A stretch of DNA of 64,000 bases from Prevotellaceae bacterium UBA3627 (GCA_002373375.1 DFLE01000015.1:1-64000); one strand, 5' to 3'; shown: positions 33,884 to 45,010, counted from the stretch's first letter. The notes: generated from the sequence alone by a model not told the origin. A program made the numbers and translations.

Positions 33884-34662
33884 TGCAGACAATGCTTTTT
33901 GCGGCGGGAAAGGGTACCAGACTCAAACCGCTGACAGATATCATACCGAAGGCCTTGGTGCCTATAGCTGACAAGCCGTTACTGCAGATAGTGACAGAAC
34001 GGTTGGCAGCTGCCGGAGCTGACAGCGTGGTGGTGAATGTTCACCACCACGCTGCTCAGATGTTTAATTTTATCAAGTTGTTGCGGTTGGCTTTGCCGCA
34101 GGTCACGATACAAGTGTCAGATGAGAGTGACGAACTGCTTGAGACGGGGGGCGCCATCAAGAAGGCTATTCCACTGTTCAGACGTTCGGAACCAATACTG
34201 ATACATAATTGTGATATTCTCTCTGACCTTGACCTGAAGGAGTTCTATAACGAGAGCCAGGAGTGTGACGCTGAAGCCTTATTGTTAGTGTCTGAGCGTA
34301 CCACACAGCGTTACCTTGTCTTTGATGATGACATGCGCCTCGTAGGATGGACTAATATCCAGACGGGGGAGGTGCGCAGTCCTTATAAGGAGTTGGCAGC
34401 CTTCAACGGCAGGAAAGATATGGATTGGCGTAAGGAAGGATTGCGGCTATATGCGTTTGCGGGCATACACTGCTTCTCACCCGAGCTGTTCCCCCTGATG
34501 AAGGAATGGCCGGACAGGTTTCCTATCATGGATTTCTATCTGCATCATCTGGCAGAGCATAAGATAAAGGGAAGGCTGGCGGAGAACCTGCATCTGCTTG
34601 ATGTTGGCAAACTTGACACCTTGGCGTCGGCGGAAAACTTCTTAAAGACTTATGTGTGCTGA
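33883..34662 (+). CDS. Sugar-phosphate nucleotidyltransferase, MurU-like
   Basis: 259 aa. N-terminal nucleotide-binding AAGKGTRLKPLTDIIPKALVPI (written here as AAGKGTRLKPLTD, residues 7-19) and a metal-binding LIHNCDILSD segment place it in the NTP_transferase family with a Rossmann-like core. It is most like mannose-1-phosphate or MurNAc-1-phosphate nucleotidyltransferases (MurU) of peptidoglycan recycling; the usual kinase partner (AmgK-like) is not next to it. It starts within the rprY stop codon, an unusual coupling of a regulator to a sugar-activating enzyme. Confidence 0.8.
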   Translation: MQTMLFAAGKGTRLKPLTDIIPKALVPIADKPLLQIVTERLAAAGADSVVVNVHHHAAQMFNFIKLLRLALPQVTIQVSDESDELLETGGAIKKAIPLFRRSEPILIHNCDILSDLDLKEFYNESQECDAEALLLVSERTTQRYLVFDDDMRLVGWTNIQTGEVRSPYKELAAFNGRKDMDWRKEGLRLYAFAGIHCFSPELFPLMKEWPDRFPIMDFYLHHLAEHKIKGRLAENLHLLDVGKLDTLASAENFLKTYVC

Positions 34663-34722
34663 TGAAACAAGCAAAAAATAAGTTTGAAAACAGACACAGA
34701 CACAAAAAAGGTAAACTATAAT

Positions 34723-34753
34723 TTTGTAAGCTAAAAAAAAAAACGTAACTTTG
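34723..34753 (+). promoter_or_regulatory. Predicted secA promoter
   Basis: TTTG (34723-34726), 19-bp spacer containing an A tract, TAACTTTG (34746-34753). Confidence 0.78.
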
Positions 34754-34781
34754 TAGTTCGTAATATATAAAAAACATAGAA

Positions 34782-37700
34782 ATGAATTTCAATAGCATAC
34801 TATCAGCACTATTTGGTAATAAGTCAACCAGGGATATAAAGAAAATACAGCCTCTCGTAGATAAGGTGAAGGAGGCTTATCCGGCAATACAGGCTCTGTC
34901 AAACGATGAGCTGCGTGCCAAGAGCAAGGAGATACAGCAGTATGTTCAGAACTCATGCGCCGAGCAGAAGAAACAGATAGCCGAACTTAAGGGCAGGATA
35001 GAGCAGACACCTATTGACGAGCGTGAGCCGATATTCAATCAGATAGATAAGTTAGAGAAAGAGTCTCTTGAGACTTTAGAGAAGGCACTGGATGAGGTTT
35101 ATCCGGTAGCATTCTCTATCGTGAAGGATACAGCAAGACGTTTTACAGAGAATGAGGAGACAGTCGTTACCGCTACGGATTTTGACCGTGAGCTGGCGGC
35201 TGACCCAGAGAAGGACTTTGTTACTATAGACGGTGACAAGGCTATATACCACAACCATTGGACAGCTGGTGGCAATGACCTGAAGTGGGAGATGGTACAT
35301 TATGACGTACAGCTCTTCGGTGGCACGGTGCTGCATCAGGGTAAGATTGCCGAGATGGCGACAGGTGAGGGTAAGACATTGGTGGCTACGTGCCCGGTGT
35401 TCCTCAATGCCTTGACAGGTAACGGCGTACATGTGGTAACGGTGAATGACTACCTTGCCAAGCGTGACTCTGAATGGATGGGTCCTCTCTATATGTTCCA
35501 CGGACTGTCTGTTGACTGTATAGACAAGCACAGACCAAACTCTGAGGAACGTCGCAAGGCATATCAGGCAGACATCACTTTCGGTACAAACAATGAGTTC
35601 GGTTTTGACTATCTGCGTGACAATATGGCGATGCATCCGGAAGACCTCGTGCAGCGCAAGCATAACTATGCCATAGTCGATGAGGTTGACTCTGTGCTTA
35701 TCGATGATGCGCGTACACCGCTTATCATCTCTGGTCCGCAGCCAAAGGGCGACATACAGATGTTTGAGGAGTACCAGCCGTTGGTTGAGAGACTGGTGGC
35801 TGCACAGCGCAAACTCGCTACGTCGCTGCTGGCAGAGGCTAAGCAGAAGATTGCCGACGGACAGAAGGCCAATAACAAGGATATGGTGGCAGAGGGATTC
35901 CTCGCTCTGTACCGTTCATATAAGGCACTGCCTAAGAATACTCCGCTTGTGAAATTCCTTTCAGAGGACGGCATCAAGTCTGGTATGCTCGCCACTGAGG
36001 AGATATACATGGAGAACAATAACCGCAAGATGCCTGAGGCTATAGCTCCTCTGTATTTCGTGGTTGACGAGAAGATGCACTCAGCCGACCTTACCGACAA
36101 GGGTGTGGAGTGGCTGTCACAGCAGGTGAACGACAAGGAGTTGTTCGTTATTCCTGATATAACATCAGAGCTCTCTGCGCTTGAGGCAGACCAGTCATTG
36201 AGCAACGAGGAGCGTCTGGCAAAGAAGGATGAGCGTCTGAGCCATTTCTCTGAGCAGTCAGAGCGCGTGCATACCTTGCAGCAGCTGTTGAAGGCATACT
36301 CATTATATAATAAGGATGATGAGTATGTGGTTATTCCTAATAACGACGGTGCTCTTGAGGTTAAGATTGTGGATGAGCAGACTGGACGTATCATGGAGGG
36401 TCGTCGCTGGTCCGACGGACTGCATCAGGCTATTGAGGCCAAGGAGCACGTGAAGGTGGAGGCCGCTACACAGACATACGCTACGATAACACTGCAGAAC
36501 TATTTCCGTATGTACCATAAGTTATCAGGTATGACAGGTACTGCGTCAACAGAGGCTGGTGAGTTCTGGGATATCTATAAGCTTGATGTGGTGGAGATAC
36601 CTACCAACAAGCCAGTGCAGCGTAAGGATATGGATGACCGCGTGTATAAGACAGCACGTGAGAAGTATAAGGCTGTGATAGACGAGATTGTGGAGATGCG
36701 CGACGCAGGACGTCCGGTGCTTGTGGGTACCACCTCAGTGGAGATATCAGAGCTTATCTCTCGTATGTTGAAGATGCGTGGCATACCTCACAATGTGCTT
36801 AATGCCAAGGAGCATGAGCGTGAGTCACAGATAGTGGCTGAGGCTGGTAGAAGTGTTGACGGCAAGGGTGCTGTGACTATTGCCACCAATATGGCAGGTC
36901 GTGGTACTGATATCAAGCTTACACCAGAGGTGAAGGCTGCAGGCGGTCTCGCTATTATAGGTACGGAGCGTCATGAGAGCCGTCGTGTGGACCGTCAGCT
37001 GCGTGGTCGTGCCGGTCGTCAGGGTGACCCGGGTTCTTCTGTATTCTATGTATCACTTGAGGATAAGTTGATGCGTCTGTTCGCCTCTGAGCGTATAGCA
37101 AAGGTGATGGACCGTCTCGGCTTTGAGGAGGGTGAGCGTATTGAGTCTTCAATGATTACCAGTGCCATAGAGCGTGCGCAGAAGAAGGTAGAGGAGAACA
37201 ACTTCGGCATACGTAAGCGTCTGCTTGAGTATGACGATGTGATGAACAAACAGCGTACTGTGATATATGAGAAGCGCCGTCATGCCTTGATGGGTGAGCG
37301 CATTGGCATGGATATCACCAATACGATATGGGACCGTGTGTTGTCTATACTTGATAATAATGACTACAACGGTTGCAAGGAGCAGTTCCTGAAGCTCTTC
37401 TTCATGGAGCCACCGTTCACAGAGGAGGAGTTCTTGTCTGTTGACAGAAACCAGTTGGAGGAGATATCTTTCCAGAAGGTAATGGAGAACTTCAAGGCTC
37501 ACGTGGACAAGATTGCAGAGGAGGCGGCTCCAGTCGTTAAGCAGATATATGAGGATCCAAACGTTAACTTTGAGCGCATACTCATTCCTCTTACCGACCA
37601 GCACATGATATATCGTATGTCGTTTGACCTCAAGGAGTGCTACGACACAGAGGCTAAGAATATCATGCGTGAGTTTGAGAAGATGATAATCCTTCATAAC

Positions 37701-38192
37701 ATTGATGATAACTGGAAGGAGAATTTGCGTCAGCTTGATGAGCTGCGTCATTCCTCACAGAATGCAAGCTATGAGCAGAAAGACCCGTTGCTTATCTTCA
37801 AACTGGAGTCTGTGAAACTGTGGGATGCAATGATTAACCAGATGAATGACAGCATCTGTTCTACACTCTCACGCATACATATACATAAGGAGCAGGCACC
37901 TGAACAGGCTCCTATGGAGATGCCAAGGCAGGCACCACAGCCACAGTATAGCACAAACAAGCCAGAGTTGAATCCTGACGGAACACCTGCAGCTCCTGCT
38001 CAGCCGCGTCGCATGATGCAGCGTCCGGGTATGCCGCCAATGCCTGATGGCATGAACCGTCCGGGATACATTGACCCAACTGCGTCGCAGGGGCCTCGCA
38101 TACCGATAGTAAATACTAAAGAACCTCGACCAAACGACCCATGTCCGTGCGGTTCAGGTAAGAAATACAAACAGTGTCATGGCAAACGATAA
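34782..38192 (+). CDS. secA: Preprotein translocase ATPase SecA
   Basis: Drives Sec-dependent export through SecYEG. At 1136 aa it is longer than the E. coli protein (901 aa) because of insertions typical of Bacteroidetes. Visible are Walker A MATGEGKT, the [19 protein letters not shown] motif, [24 protein letters not shown] in NBD2, a Pro/Gln/Met-rich linker and the C-terminal zinc-binding [15 protein letters not shown] that binds SecB/ribosomes. Own promoter. Its last codons overlap the next gene by 14 bp. Confidence 0.97.
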   Translation: MNFNSILSALFGNKSTRDIKKIQPLVDKVKEAYPAIQALSNDELRAKSKEIQQYVQNSCAEQKKQIAELKGRIEQTPIDEREPIFNQIDKLEKESLETLEKALDEVYPVAFSIVKDTARRFTENEETVVTATDFDRELAADPEKDFVTIDGDKAIYHNHWTAGGNDLKWEMVHYDVQLFGGTVLHQGKIAEMATGEGKTLVATCPVFLNALTGNGVHVVTVNDYLAKRDSEWMGPLYMFHGLSVDCIDKHRPNSEERRKAYQADITFGTNNEFGFDYLRDNMAMHPEDLVQRKHNYAIVDEVDSVLIDDARTPLIISGPQPKGDIQMFEEYQPLVERLVAAQRKLATSLLAEAKQKIADGQKANNKDMVAEGFLALYRSYKALPKNTPLVKFLSEDGIKSGMLATEEIYMENNNRKMPEAIAPLYFVVDEKMHSADLTDKGVEWLSQQVNDKELFVIPDITSELSALEADQSLSNEERLAKKDERLSHFSEQSERVHTLQQLLKAYSLYNKDDEYVVIPNNDGALEVKIVDEQTGRIMEGRRWSDGLHQAIEAKEHVKVEAATQTYATITLQNYFRMYHKLSGMTGTASTEAGEFWDIYKLDVVEIPTNKPVQRKDMDDRVYKTAREKYKAVIDEIVEMRDAGRPVLVGTTSVEISELISRMLKMRGIPHNVLNAKEHERESQIVAEAGRSVDGKGAVTIATNMAGRGTDIKLTPEVKAAGGLAIIGTERHESRRVDRQLRGRAGRQGDPGSSVFYVSLEDKLMRLFASERIAKVMDRLGFEEGERIESSMITSAIERAQKKVEENNFGIRKRLLEYDDVMNKQRTVIYEKRRHALMGERIGMDITNTIWDRVLSILDNNDYNGCKEQFLKLFFMEPPFTEEEFLSVDRNQLEEISFQKVMENFKAHVDKIAEEAAPVVKQIYEDPNVNFERILIPLTDQHMIYRMSFDLKECYDTEAKNIMREFEKMIILHNIDDNWKENLRQLDELRHSSQNASYEQKDPLLIFKLESVKLWDAMINQMNDSICSTLSRIHIHKEQAPEQAPMEMPRQAPQPQYSTNKPELNPDGTPAAPAQPRRMMQRPGMPPMPDGMNRPGYIDPTASQGPRIPIVNTKEPRPNDPCPCGSGKKYKQCHGKR

Positions 38193-38628
38193 GACAAAAC
38201 ATCAAGTTCAGCGTTTCTTAAACAAGTTAGCCGAGAAGTATCCTTCAACGGATACACCGGAAGTGTTCACTGACATACATATCCGTGTCACACAGGAGAC
38301 GGGTGATGTTATGGCGTTTGATGACGACGACAAGGAGATAACCCGTGTCGTCGTGGAGGAGTGGATTAACGCCTCGCTTGACACTGATGTGTTCTACAAC
38401 GAGGTGGCTCAGTGTCTAAGGGCGCAGATAGAGCAGTTTGAACAGAAACCGGGTGCTCTGGGCATCATTGAGCCGTATAACTATGTTCTGGAGAATGAGT
38501 CGGCGGAACATGTAGCTGAACTGTATGTTGTTGATGATGATGACACAATAATTATCGGACATGAATTGATGGATGGTCTGGATAAGGAACTGGATGACTT
38601 TATAGACAATCTGTTGAAGACAGAATAG
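38179..38628 (+). CDS. Conserved acidic hypothetical protein coupled to secA
   Basis: 149 aa, cytoplasmic, strongly acidic (clusters [21 protein letters not shown]). No signal peptide, TM segment or recognised domain. The start lies inside the secA zinc-finger coding end (14-bp overlap), implying translational coupling. It is followed by a terminator, so it is the last gene of the secA unit. Function unknown; the coupling suggests a role linked to export or ribosome-associated SecA. Confidence 0.72.
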   Translation: MANDKTKHQVQRFLNKLAEKYPSTDTPEVFTDIHIRVTQETGDVMAFDDDDKEITRVVVEEWINASLDTDVFYNEVAQCLRAQIEQFEQKPGALGIIEPYNYVLENESAEHVAELYVVDDDDTIIIGHELMDGLDKELDDFIDNLLKTE

Positions 38629-38651
38629 GTAACGATACAAAACGTGAATAG

Positions 38652-38698
38652 TTGCGCGGATTACTACAAGCATTGTAGGGTCCGCGCAATTTTCTTTT
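38652..38698 (+). terminator. Terminator of the secA unit
   Basis: TTGCGCGGA (38652-38660) pairs with TCCGCGCAA (38681-38689), with inner CTACA/TGTAG, followed by TTTTCTTTT. Confidence 0.9.
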
Positions 38699-38822
38699 AA
38701 TGATATTTGTTCCCACGTCTTTGTGGTGTTGTCTTTGTGGTATTGTTTTCTGTGATGTTGTTTTCTGTTTTGGTGGGGTTTGTAAAGTGGAGTAGGGTAT
38801 AGAGATTGTATGACAAAAGAAA

Positions 38823-38856
38823 TCAGCCTCACCGCTCAGTTGAGCGATGAGGCTGA
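38823..38856 (-). terminator. Terminator of the second PL11 gene
   Basis: TCAGCCTCA (38823-38831) pairs with TGAGGCTGA (38848-38856), with inner GCTCA/TGAGC. On the minus strand it is followed by TTTCTTTTG. Confidence 0.85.
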
Positions 38857-38907
38857 ATGTTTTATTCCTTTGGCTGTTATTTGTAATAATCAGCCATGCT
38901 CATCTTA

Positions 38908-41900
38908 TTACTTGAAGAAAATCTTCCTTGCAGCACCATTGCTCATCTTCTGGATGTAGATGTTGCCACGGAGTGGGTTGTCAACAGGACGACCGTCGAG
39001 AGTGAAGTAACCAGTTACCACTGGAGCGGTTGTCTCTGTCTGAGCCTCCTCAATAGCTGTGGCTTCTTCCTCTTCCTCCTCTATGTCAAAGTTTGCAGCC
39101 TTGGCATTGAGAGATACAAGGCTCCAGAGGCAGATGTTGTCGTAAGCCACATGAGAGTACCAGCGTCCCAGTACGTTCTTCAGTGACTGTACGGTGGCGA
39201 AGCTGCTGCTCAGTGTAGCATTGTTGATTACGGTAGAGCCGTTACGTGTTACCGTGAGCTTCACGCCGCTTGATGTACCAGATATCTTGAAGTGGTAGAA
39301 CTGTGACGGATAATAGGTAGAAGAGATAGTAGCGTGTGAGCTCAGATATGGGCTGCAAGCTATAGTGCCTAACGTTGTGCCGCTGCCATTTGTCACGGTT
39401 GCGGTAGATGCGCTGCCTCCGAATGAGATGTTGCACAGTGTGCCGTTGCTACCTATTACAGAAATTGTAGAGGTGTTAGAGTTACCGCTTACAAGTGCGA
39501 GGTCAAACTCGAATGAGTAGCTTATGGCTGTAGTGAAGTCGCTGTTGTTGGCGAATGACAGGTTCACGGTGCGGTTATTGTTAGAACCGAGGTAGAGATG
39601 GAAGAAGTGGTTGCCGTTGCTCTCGGCTACTCTGTCCATATTAGCCACGTTACCTGCTGCTACCGCAAAGCCATAGTTGTTAGAGCTTGTAGACTCGAAG
39701 TCAAGGTTGTAAACCTTATTGTAAGAGGTGCCTGTAACCTTAAGATAGAGCACGCCGCTCTCAAGAGACAGAGAAGCCTTTGAAGTGCTTGCTATGTTAG
39801 CCTCTATGATGATGTTTGACAGGCTGCCGCTTGCTACAGAACCTACTGTGCCGAGCTCATACTTACCAGGAGCCAGTGTAGAAGAAGAGTTAATCTGGAA
39901 CACAGGAGCGAGGTACTTAGGACCATACTGCCATGTCTGCTTGCGTACGTTGAGCGTGGTGATGCCCAGCTTGTCGCCGCTTGCGTTGTTTGTTCCGTTG
40001 ATGTCAAATACTACTCTTGAGCCTTCCTTCAGTGTCATGGTGCCCACGTTCATGTGGCCATAGCCGTTGTTGGTAGTATAAGGAGTGGTCTTAGAGTGGT
40101 CACAGATATACAGTGCGCTGCCATACTCCATCTCTACAGACTTGTAGTAGCTTGTAGAGCCGCTGAGTGCGCAACCGAGGAAGAGCTCAGTGAAGCGGTT
40201 AGCCCATACAGGACTGTTAGAGATGCTGCCGTAGCATATCAGTGCGCCCTGCCATACGTCGGTCTTACCAGTGTGAGTGTGTGTCACATAAGGCAGGTGT
40301 GCAGCAGATGAACCCTGCTTACATACGTTGGTGCTGCCAGAGAGAGCATTGCCGGTAAGGCGTATGCGGTCCCAAGTGTGCTTAGTCTCAGTGTAGCTTA
40401 CGCGGTCGCCACCCTCGATAGTGGTGCGAGAGTTAAGGTAAACAGTAGAAGGCTTAGCGCCGCTGGCGATAGCAACAGAATACTCAGAGCCATTGCCGTC
40501 AGGCCATACCAATACATCCTTATTATTATAAGAAGTGCTGATAGTGCCACCGTTACCGATGCCATAGCGGTTAGTCCATGACAATGGAGGAGGAGCCTGT
40601 GTGAGTCCCTCCAGCTCACCTACGAAGAAGCTTGGGTGAGGTGGCTGGTTGTAACCCTCGGTCTGCCATACCATAGCCTGACGATACTGGTGGTCATACC
40701 ACAGTGAAGGCAAACGGTGTGTAGTAGGAGTTACGGTGGTGTAAACGCGTATATATCTGTTATCGGCAGAACGCATTACTATTTCCTCACGCCAGTCGCC
40801 GAGGATATCACCTGTAGCACATGGGTTCTTCTTAGTACTGTTGATGCAGGCAGTCTCATAGTTGCCATGACCGGTGTCATATATTCTTGAACCGAGCTTG
40901 TCAACATACAGGTAGCTCTCGTTTGAGCCAGGACCGTTGATAGTCTCTGACAGCAGGTCGCCGTCCCAATATATACGCCAGTTCAGTGCCATAGGGTAAG
41001 GAGTCTGCGCGTTCCAGTTGTTTGACATACCGCTGATGTATGTAGGAGATGTCGGTGAAGGCTGTATGTAGCTCAGAGGTATAATGCCTGAGCCTGTTGA
41101 TGCGCCTATGCCGCCAGGATATTCGTTGCTAAAGTTACCAGCCATGCAGCGTCCGTCGTCACTGCTGCCTACCGTGCGAGCATATATCTCACATGTAGCG
41201 GCGTTGCGGAAGTTATTACATGGCTTCTCCTCGTTGCAGGCAAAAGTCTCCAGCCATGGGCGGAATGGGTCGAGGTCACCAGTGTGTGATGCGTCGCCAT
41301 GTCCCAATGATGTAGAAGAACATCCGTGCAGCGAATTGTCACCAGTGTGGAAGTCCAGCACCATAGAGCCGTAGATAATCTCGTCGCTGCCGTCTTCGTC
41401 AACGTCACCAATAGAGAAGTTGTGGTTGCCCTGTCCGTACCAGCCAGAGTTAGTATAGCTGTGCCAGGTGTTGCCTACCTTATACAATTTGTTTGTTGAC
41501 TTGTTCACACGGTATGTGCAGGCATCAATCTTTGTGTAGATACCGCGGCCGAGGAAGATATAAGGATTAACGCCGTCAAGGTATGGAGCACCCATGAAGT
41601 ACTTGCTTGAGCGGTGTCCGTAGCTGTCACCCCAGTCAGAGGCATTGCCGCGTGGCAGAGGGTAAGATATCACGTCATAAGTGTAACCTGTCTTACCGTT
41701 TATATACATAAGCCACTCCTCACCAGCGTTAGAGAATGTCATGTTGGCGGTGTGTGTTATGCCAGAGCGGATGTTCTCTGAGGTGTTGCCGATAGTCTCG
41801 GTAGAGCCGTCAGCGTGGTGTATCACGGTGTTGGCACCACCGCGGTAGAGTACCTCGCATGCGCCGTCCTCGTTCCAGTCAAACGCTACTGCGTCCCACT

Positions 41901-42558
41901 GCTCGTCAGGACCATAGCAGATGTTAGGACCGCAGTCAATCCACCACAGACGACCATAGTTGATAGAAGATGCGTAGCACTCTATCTGGCAGAACATCTG
42001 ATAGTTATTTGTTGGGAACAGGTTGTCCTGGTCTGTCTGGTTCTTACGCTTTACAATGAAATCCACCTTTCCGTCGCCGTCCACGTCGCCGAGAGAAATG
42101 TCGTTGATGGTGTAGTTAGCCATAGCTGAGCTTGGGTCTCTCTGCTTCCATACTGTCACGCCGTTGCGTGCCTGCACGTTAGATACAGGAATCTCCAAGT
42201 ACTGCTTAGCCCAAGGAGTCACGGAAGAGCACTGTGAGCCTACTATACCGTTCTTTACTGCTGCCACGGTGTATGTACTTGACGCATTGCCGCCAGTGTC
42301 AGTGTAGTTAGACACTGCGAGGTTCTGTGCCACGAGCGCACCGTTACGATAGATGTTGTACTTCACGTCGTAGTACTCGTCAGCCTGTACGCGCCAACTG
42401 AGGAACACGCCAGAACTTTGGGTTACAGCCACCAAACCACGGTCAAGAGCATCTGTCTTGCGTTGGGCGTTAGCCGGCGAAACCGTTAACAGAGAGGCTA
42501 CAGCAACAACGGCTATACCTCTCAGCCTACTGAAGGCTTCTTTCTTGCTTAGGAACAT
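38908..42558 (-). CDS. Secreted rhamnogalacturonan lyase (PL11), second copy with different C-terminal modules
   Basis: 1216 aa with signal peptide (ending SPANAQ). The N-terminal PL11 propeller (about 33-600) has DVDGDGKVDF, DWNEDG, the GQGNHNFSIGDVDEDG segment, HGDASHTGD and DILGDWREEIV. The long C-terminal part (about 640-1150) differs from the 9.7-kb paralogue: a beta-helix-like stretch (IRLTGNALSGSTNVCKQG) and a concanavalin-like domain (LDFESTSSNNYGF to YDNICLWS). It ends, like the paralogue, in an acidic EEEEEEATAIEEA linker and a short tail (YFTLDGRPV...NIYIQKM). No SusCD neighbours. Leader about 200 nt. Confidence 0.88.
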   Translation of the reverse strand: MFLSKKEAFSRLRGIAVVAVASLLTVSPANAQRKTDALDRGLVAVTQSSGVFLSWRVQADEYYDVKYNIYRNGALVAQNLAVSNYTDTGGNASSTYTVAAVKNGIVGSQCSSVTPWAKQYLEIPVSNVQARNGVTVWKQRDPSSAMANYTINDISLGDVDGDGKVDFIVKRKNQTDQDNLFPTNNYQMFCQIECYASSINYGRLWWIDCGPNICYGPDEQWDAVAFDWNEDGACEVLYRGGANTVIHHADGSTETIGNTSENIRSGITHTANMTFSNAGEEWLMYINGKTGYTYDVISYPLPRGNASDWGDSYGHRSSKYFMGAPYLDGVNPYIFLGRGIYTKIDACTYRVNKSTNKLYKVGNTWHSYTNSGWYGQGNHNFSIGDVDEDGSDEIIYGSMVLDFHTGDNSLHGCSSTSLGHGDASHTGDLDPFRPWLETFACNEEKPCNNFRNAATCEIYARTVGSSDDGRCMAGNFSNEYPGGIGASTGSGIIPLSYIQPSPTSPTYISGMSNNWNAQTPYPMALNWRIYWDGDLLSETINGPGSNESYLYVDKLGSRIYDTGHGNYETACINSTKKNPCATGDILGDWREEIVMRSADNRYIRVYTTVTPTTHRLPSLWYDHQYRQAMVWQTEGYNQPPHPSFFVGELEGLTQAPPPLSWTNRYGIGNGGTISTSYNNKDVLVWPDGNGSEYSVAIASGAKPSTVYLNSRTTIEGGDRVSYTETKHTWDRIRLTGNALSGSTNVCKQGSSAAHLPYVTHTHTGKTDVWQGALICYGSISNSPVWANRFTELFLGCALSGSTSYYKSVEMEYGSALYICDHSKTTPYTTNNGYGHMNVGTMTLKEGSRVVFDINGTNNASGDKLGITTLNVRKQTWQYGPKYLAPVFQINSSSTLAPGKYELGTVGSVASGSLSNIIIEANIASTSKASLSLESGVLYLKVTGTSYNKVYNLDFESTSSNNYGFAVAAGNVANMDRVAESNGNHFFHLYLGSNNNRTVNLSFANNSDFTTAISYSFEFDLALVSGNSNTSTISVIGSNGTLCNISFGGSASTATVTNGSGTTLGTIACSPYLSSHATISSTYYPSQFYHFKISGTSSGVKLTVTRNGSTVINNATLSSSFATVQSLKNVLGRWYSHVAYDNICLWSLVSLNAKAANFDIEEEEEEATAIEEAQTETTAPVVTGYFTLDGRPVDNPLRGNIYIQKMSNGAARKIFFK

Positions 42559-42765
42559 TTTGTTAAAATTAGTAATATTAGTTAGATTAGATTGATAAGA
42601 AAAGCTCTACACATCTTTGTTTTTGTTCTTTTCAGTCCACGCAAAATAAGCCTGCGTACAGGCATTCTCTTGTGTGTCAGGTGTTTGGTGGTATCAAATC
42701 TTTTTAAGGAAAAAGACCTATTGGTCGGTTAGTCGGCGATAAAATTACATCTTTTTTTATACTTG

Positions 42766-42797
42766 CAAAGTTAGTTTGTTTTTTTCAAACGAGCAAA
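42766..42797 (-). promoter_or_regulatory. Predicted promoter of the second PL11 gene
   Basis: Minus-strand TAACTTTG (plus CAAAGTTA, 42766-42773) with TTTG (plus CAAA, 42794-42797) 20 bp upstream. The leader of about 200 nt contains a GCCTG/CAGGC hairpin near 42651-42664. Between 42800 and 42967 there is only C/G-rich spacer text. Confidence 0.75.
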
Positions 42798-42967
42798 TAA
42801 TTGCACAAAATTTATATTCGTTAACCTAAATTAAACAATAAAAACAATAAACCTCGGCTTGCCCTCAAAAGTTTTCTGACTCCCAATTTCTCCCTGTAAG
42901 CAGGGATAGATGCCCAAACGGGGAGGGTAGGGGGGATGGGATGTTGAGTGAAAAAATCAGGGAAAAG

Positions 42968-42999
42968 TTTGATTGTGTGAAATTTTATTCATAATTTTG
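42968..42999 (+). promoter_or_regulatory. Predicted promoter of the C11 peptidase gene
   Basis: TTTG (42968-42971), 20-bp spacer, TAATTTTG (42992-42999), about 66 nt before the start codon. Confidence 0.72.
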
Positions 43000-43071
43000 C
43001 AGTATCCTCTAAGTATCATGTGACATGATTCTCCGTGGGGAATGTATAAACCTAAATGTGTTATTAACATC

Positions 43072-44880
43072 ATGAGAAAATACTTTAACCTTTGGATGCT
43101 GCTGGTGTTGGTTGCGCTTGGCATGGCATCATGTACTGAAAACGAAGAAACGCTGGCACCCGGTGTGGACGGCAGGATTGTAGGCAATTGGTACTCTGAC
43201 GTGTCAGGTATGACCTCTGCTAAATGGAATTACGGTGAGACGTTGCAGAATACCGTGTTCAATGCTGACGGAACGGGCAGTACACGCATCTACTATACCG
43301 TAGATGGTAAGGCTGTGGGTTGCGAGAAGATTGATTTTACCTACACCGCTTCTGCTGACGGGGTGCTCACCTTGACACCCAAGGACAGAGACGTGATGAA
43401 TGCCAAATGGAAAGTTGATGGCAGTGAACTGCGCATGGGCGACGGTTCCGACATCAATCTGACTTTCAAGAGAACAGACAGCGATATGGCATCGAAGTTT
43501 GATACGTGGAGTAAGACGAAAGAAATAATAGATGTACCGCAGCCGGCAAAATTCACTGTGTTTGTATATGGTAATGCTGGTGGCAATATGGATGATGCTA
43601 TCGAGACAGGTTTCTGGGAGAGGGCTAAGACATTCCTTGATGACCACAACAACGTGCGCGTAGTCTGTATGTATAAGTATGGCAAGGATCAACCGGATAA
43701 GCCCTTTACCGGCAAGTATGCACAACCTGGTGATATCGTTTGGTTTGAACTGAACGACAAAACTGACCTTGACAAGATAAAAGATGAAGGCATGCAGGCT
43801 TACGGAATGGGTGAGGAAGCCAAGAAACTGAAAATCTGTAATCCGAACACGATGCGTATGTTCCTTGAATTCAGTAGCCTGGCATGTCCTGCAGAGGATT
43901 ATGTGCTCGCCATCTGGGGACACGGCAGCGGTTTTGATGCCATGCTCGATATTCCTGGCAAATATGAAATAATCAATAACACCACACGCGGTGTTATGGT
44001 CGATGAATGGGTGGATAACGAGTGGATGGATATGTATGAGATGTACGATGCCATGCAGGCGGCAGGCATTGATCGCTTCAATACACTGATGTTCCATAAT
44101 TGCTTTATGGGCAACATGGAGTCGCTGACCCAGGCAAAGGACTTTGCCGACTATATCATAGCCTCGGCTCATGTGCTATCCAGTGACGGCGTGCTGCTGA
44201 CGGAGTTTGTACGAGGTTTGAAGGAAACTGGTGATGCCGAAAAGGCAGGAGGCCTTATGTTTGAACGTAGTACACCAGATTGGCAGAATGGTTATATGGA
44301 GGACGCTTCTAAAGGAGTATTTCCTAACGGTGACTACAAGATGATACGCACAGATAAGTTCCAGCCTGTCATCGATGTGTCAAAACGATTGTGTGATCGC
44401 ATAATAGCTCTGTATCCTACCAAGAAAGAAGCTATAGACAGAGCCACAAGCCAAGTTTATAGATACCATGGTATAAGAAGTAATAGTAATGGTACGTTGA
44501 AGTATGAATGGGAAAACCCATTCTTTGATATTGCAAACTATGCTCAGTTACTGGCAAAGGAAACCGGCGATGCTGAGTTTGAGGCCATTTCAGAAGATAT
44601 GGACAATGCCTTTAAGGACGCATTCGTACACTATCGCGATGTCAACAACAGCGTGCAGCATCTGGAGCACTATACGTTGAGTGTATGTCTGCTGCGCCAA
44701 AAGTTCTATACATTAGACTATAAGACCATAATTCCGGACTTGAAGCCGCTCAACAACTACAATGAGGGTTATGAGAAATGCGACTTCCACAAACTTACGG
44801 GCTGGGGTAACTGGCTTAACATCAACCAACAGGCCCTTGACAACAATCCGGAGAGCGGCGGAGGCGGTAAGTTGCCGTAA
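43072..44880 (+). CDS. Clostripain-family (C11) cysteine peptidase lipoprotein
   Basis: 602 aa from the ATG at 43072, chosen because it gives a lipoprotein signal (LGMASCTEN); an in-frame ATG ten codons upstream adds a non-signal extension. A lipocalin-like N-terminal domain (about 25-140) precedes the caspase-fold C11 domain. The catalytic His lies in AIWGHGSGFD and the catalytic Cys in MFHNCFMGNMES. C11 enzymes are Arg/Lys-specific and often self-processed. A Gly-rich C-terminal end (SGGGGKLP) is present. Probably surface-anchored; monocistronic. Confidence 0.88.
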   Translation: MRKYFNLWMLLVLVALGMASCTENEETLAPGVDGRIVGNWYSDVSGMTSAKWNYGETLQNTVFNADGTGSTRIYYTVDGKAVGCEKIDFTYTASADGVLTLTPKDRDVMNAKWKVDGSELRMGDGSDINLTFKRTDSDMASKFDTWSKTKEIIDVPQPAKFTVFVYGNAGGNMDDAIETGFWERAKTFLDDHNNVRVVCMYKYGKDQPDKPFTGKYAQPGDIVWFELNDKTDLDKIKDEGMQAYGMGEEAKKLKICNPNTMRMFLEFSSLACPAEDYVLAIWGHGSGFDAMLDIPGKYEIINNTTRGVMVDEWVDNEWMDMYEMYDAMQAAGIDRFNTLMFHNCFMGNMESLTQAKDFADYIIASAHVLSSDGVLLTEFVRGLKETGDAEKAGGLMFERSTPDWQNGYMEDASKGVFPNGDYKMIRTDKFQPVIDVSKRLCDRIIALYPTKKEAIDRATSQVYRYHGIRSNSNGTLKYEWENPFFDIANYAQLLAKETGDAEFEAISEDMDNAFKDAFVHYRDVNNSVQHLEHYTLSVCLLRQKFYTLDYKTIIPDLKPLNNYNEGYEKCDFHKLTGWGNWLNINQQALDNNPESGGGGKLP

Positions 44881-44903
44881 CAATAAATGAGTCTTATGAC
44901 TTT

Positions 44904-44952
44904 AGGTGGGGTCTATAAATTACCACCATAATGTTATTTATAGAACCCACCT
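44904..44952 (+). terminator. Stem-loop after the C11 peptidase gene
   Basis: AGGTGGGGTCTATAAA (44904-44919) pairs with TTTATAGAACCCACCT (44937-44952), one mismatch. The T run after it is weak (TTTAG). Confidence 0.65.
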
Positions 44953-45010
44953 TTAGAAAAACAGCTTTTAGGGTTAATAAGAGACCATAATTAAGAGTTT
45001 ATCAAAAATA

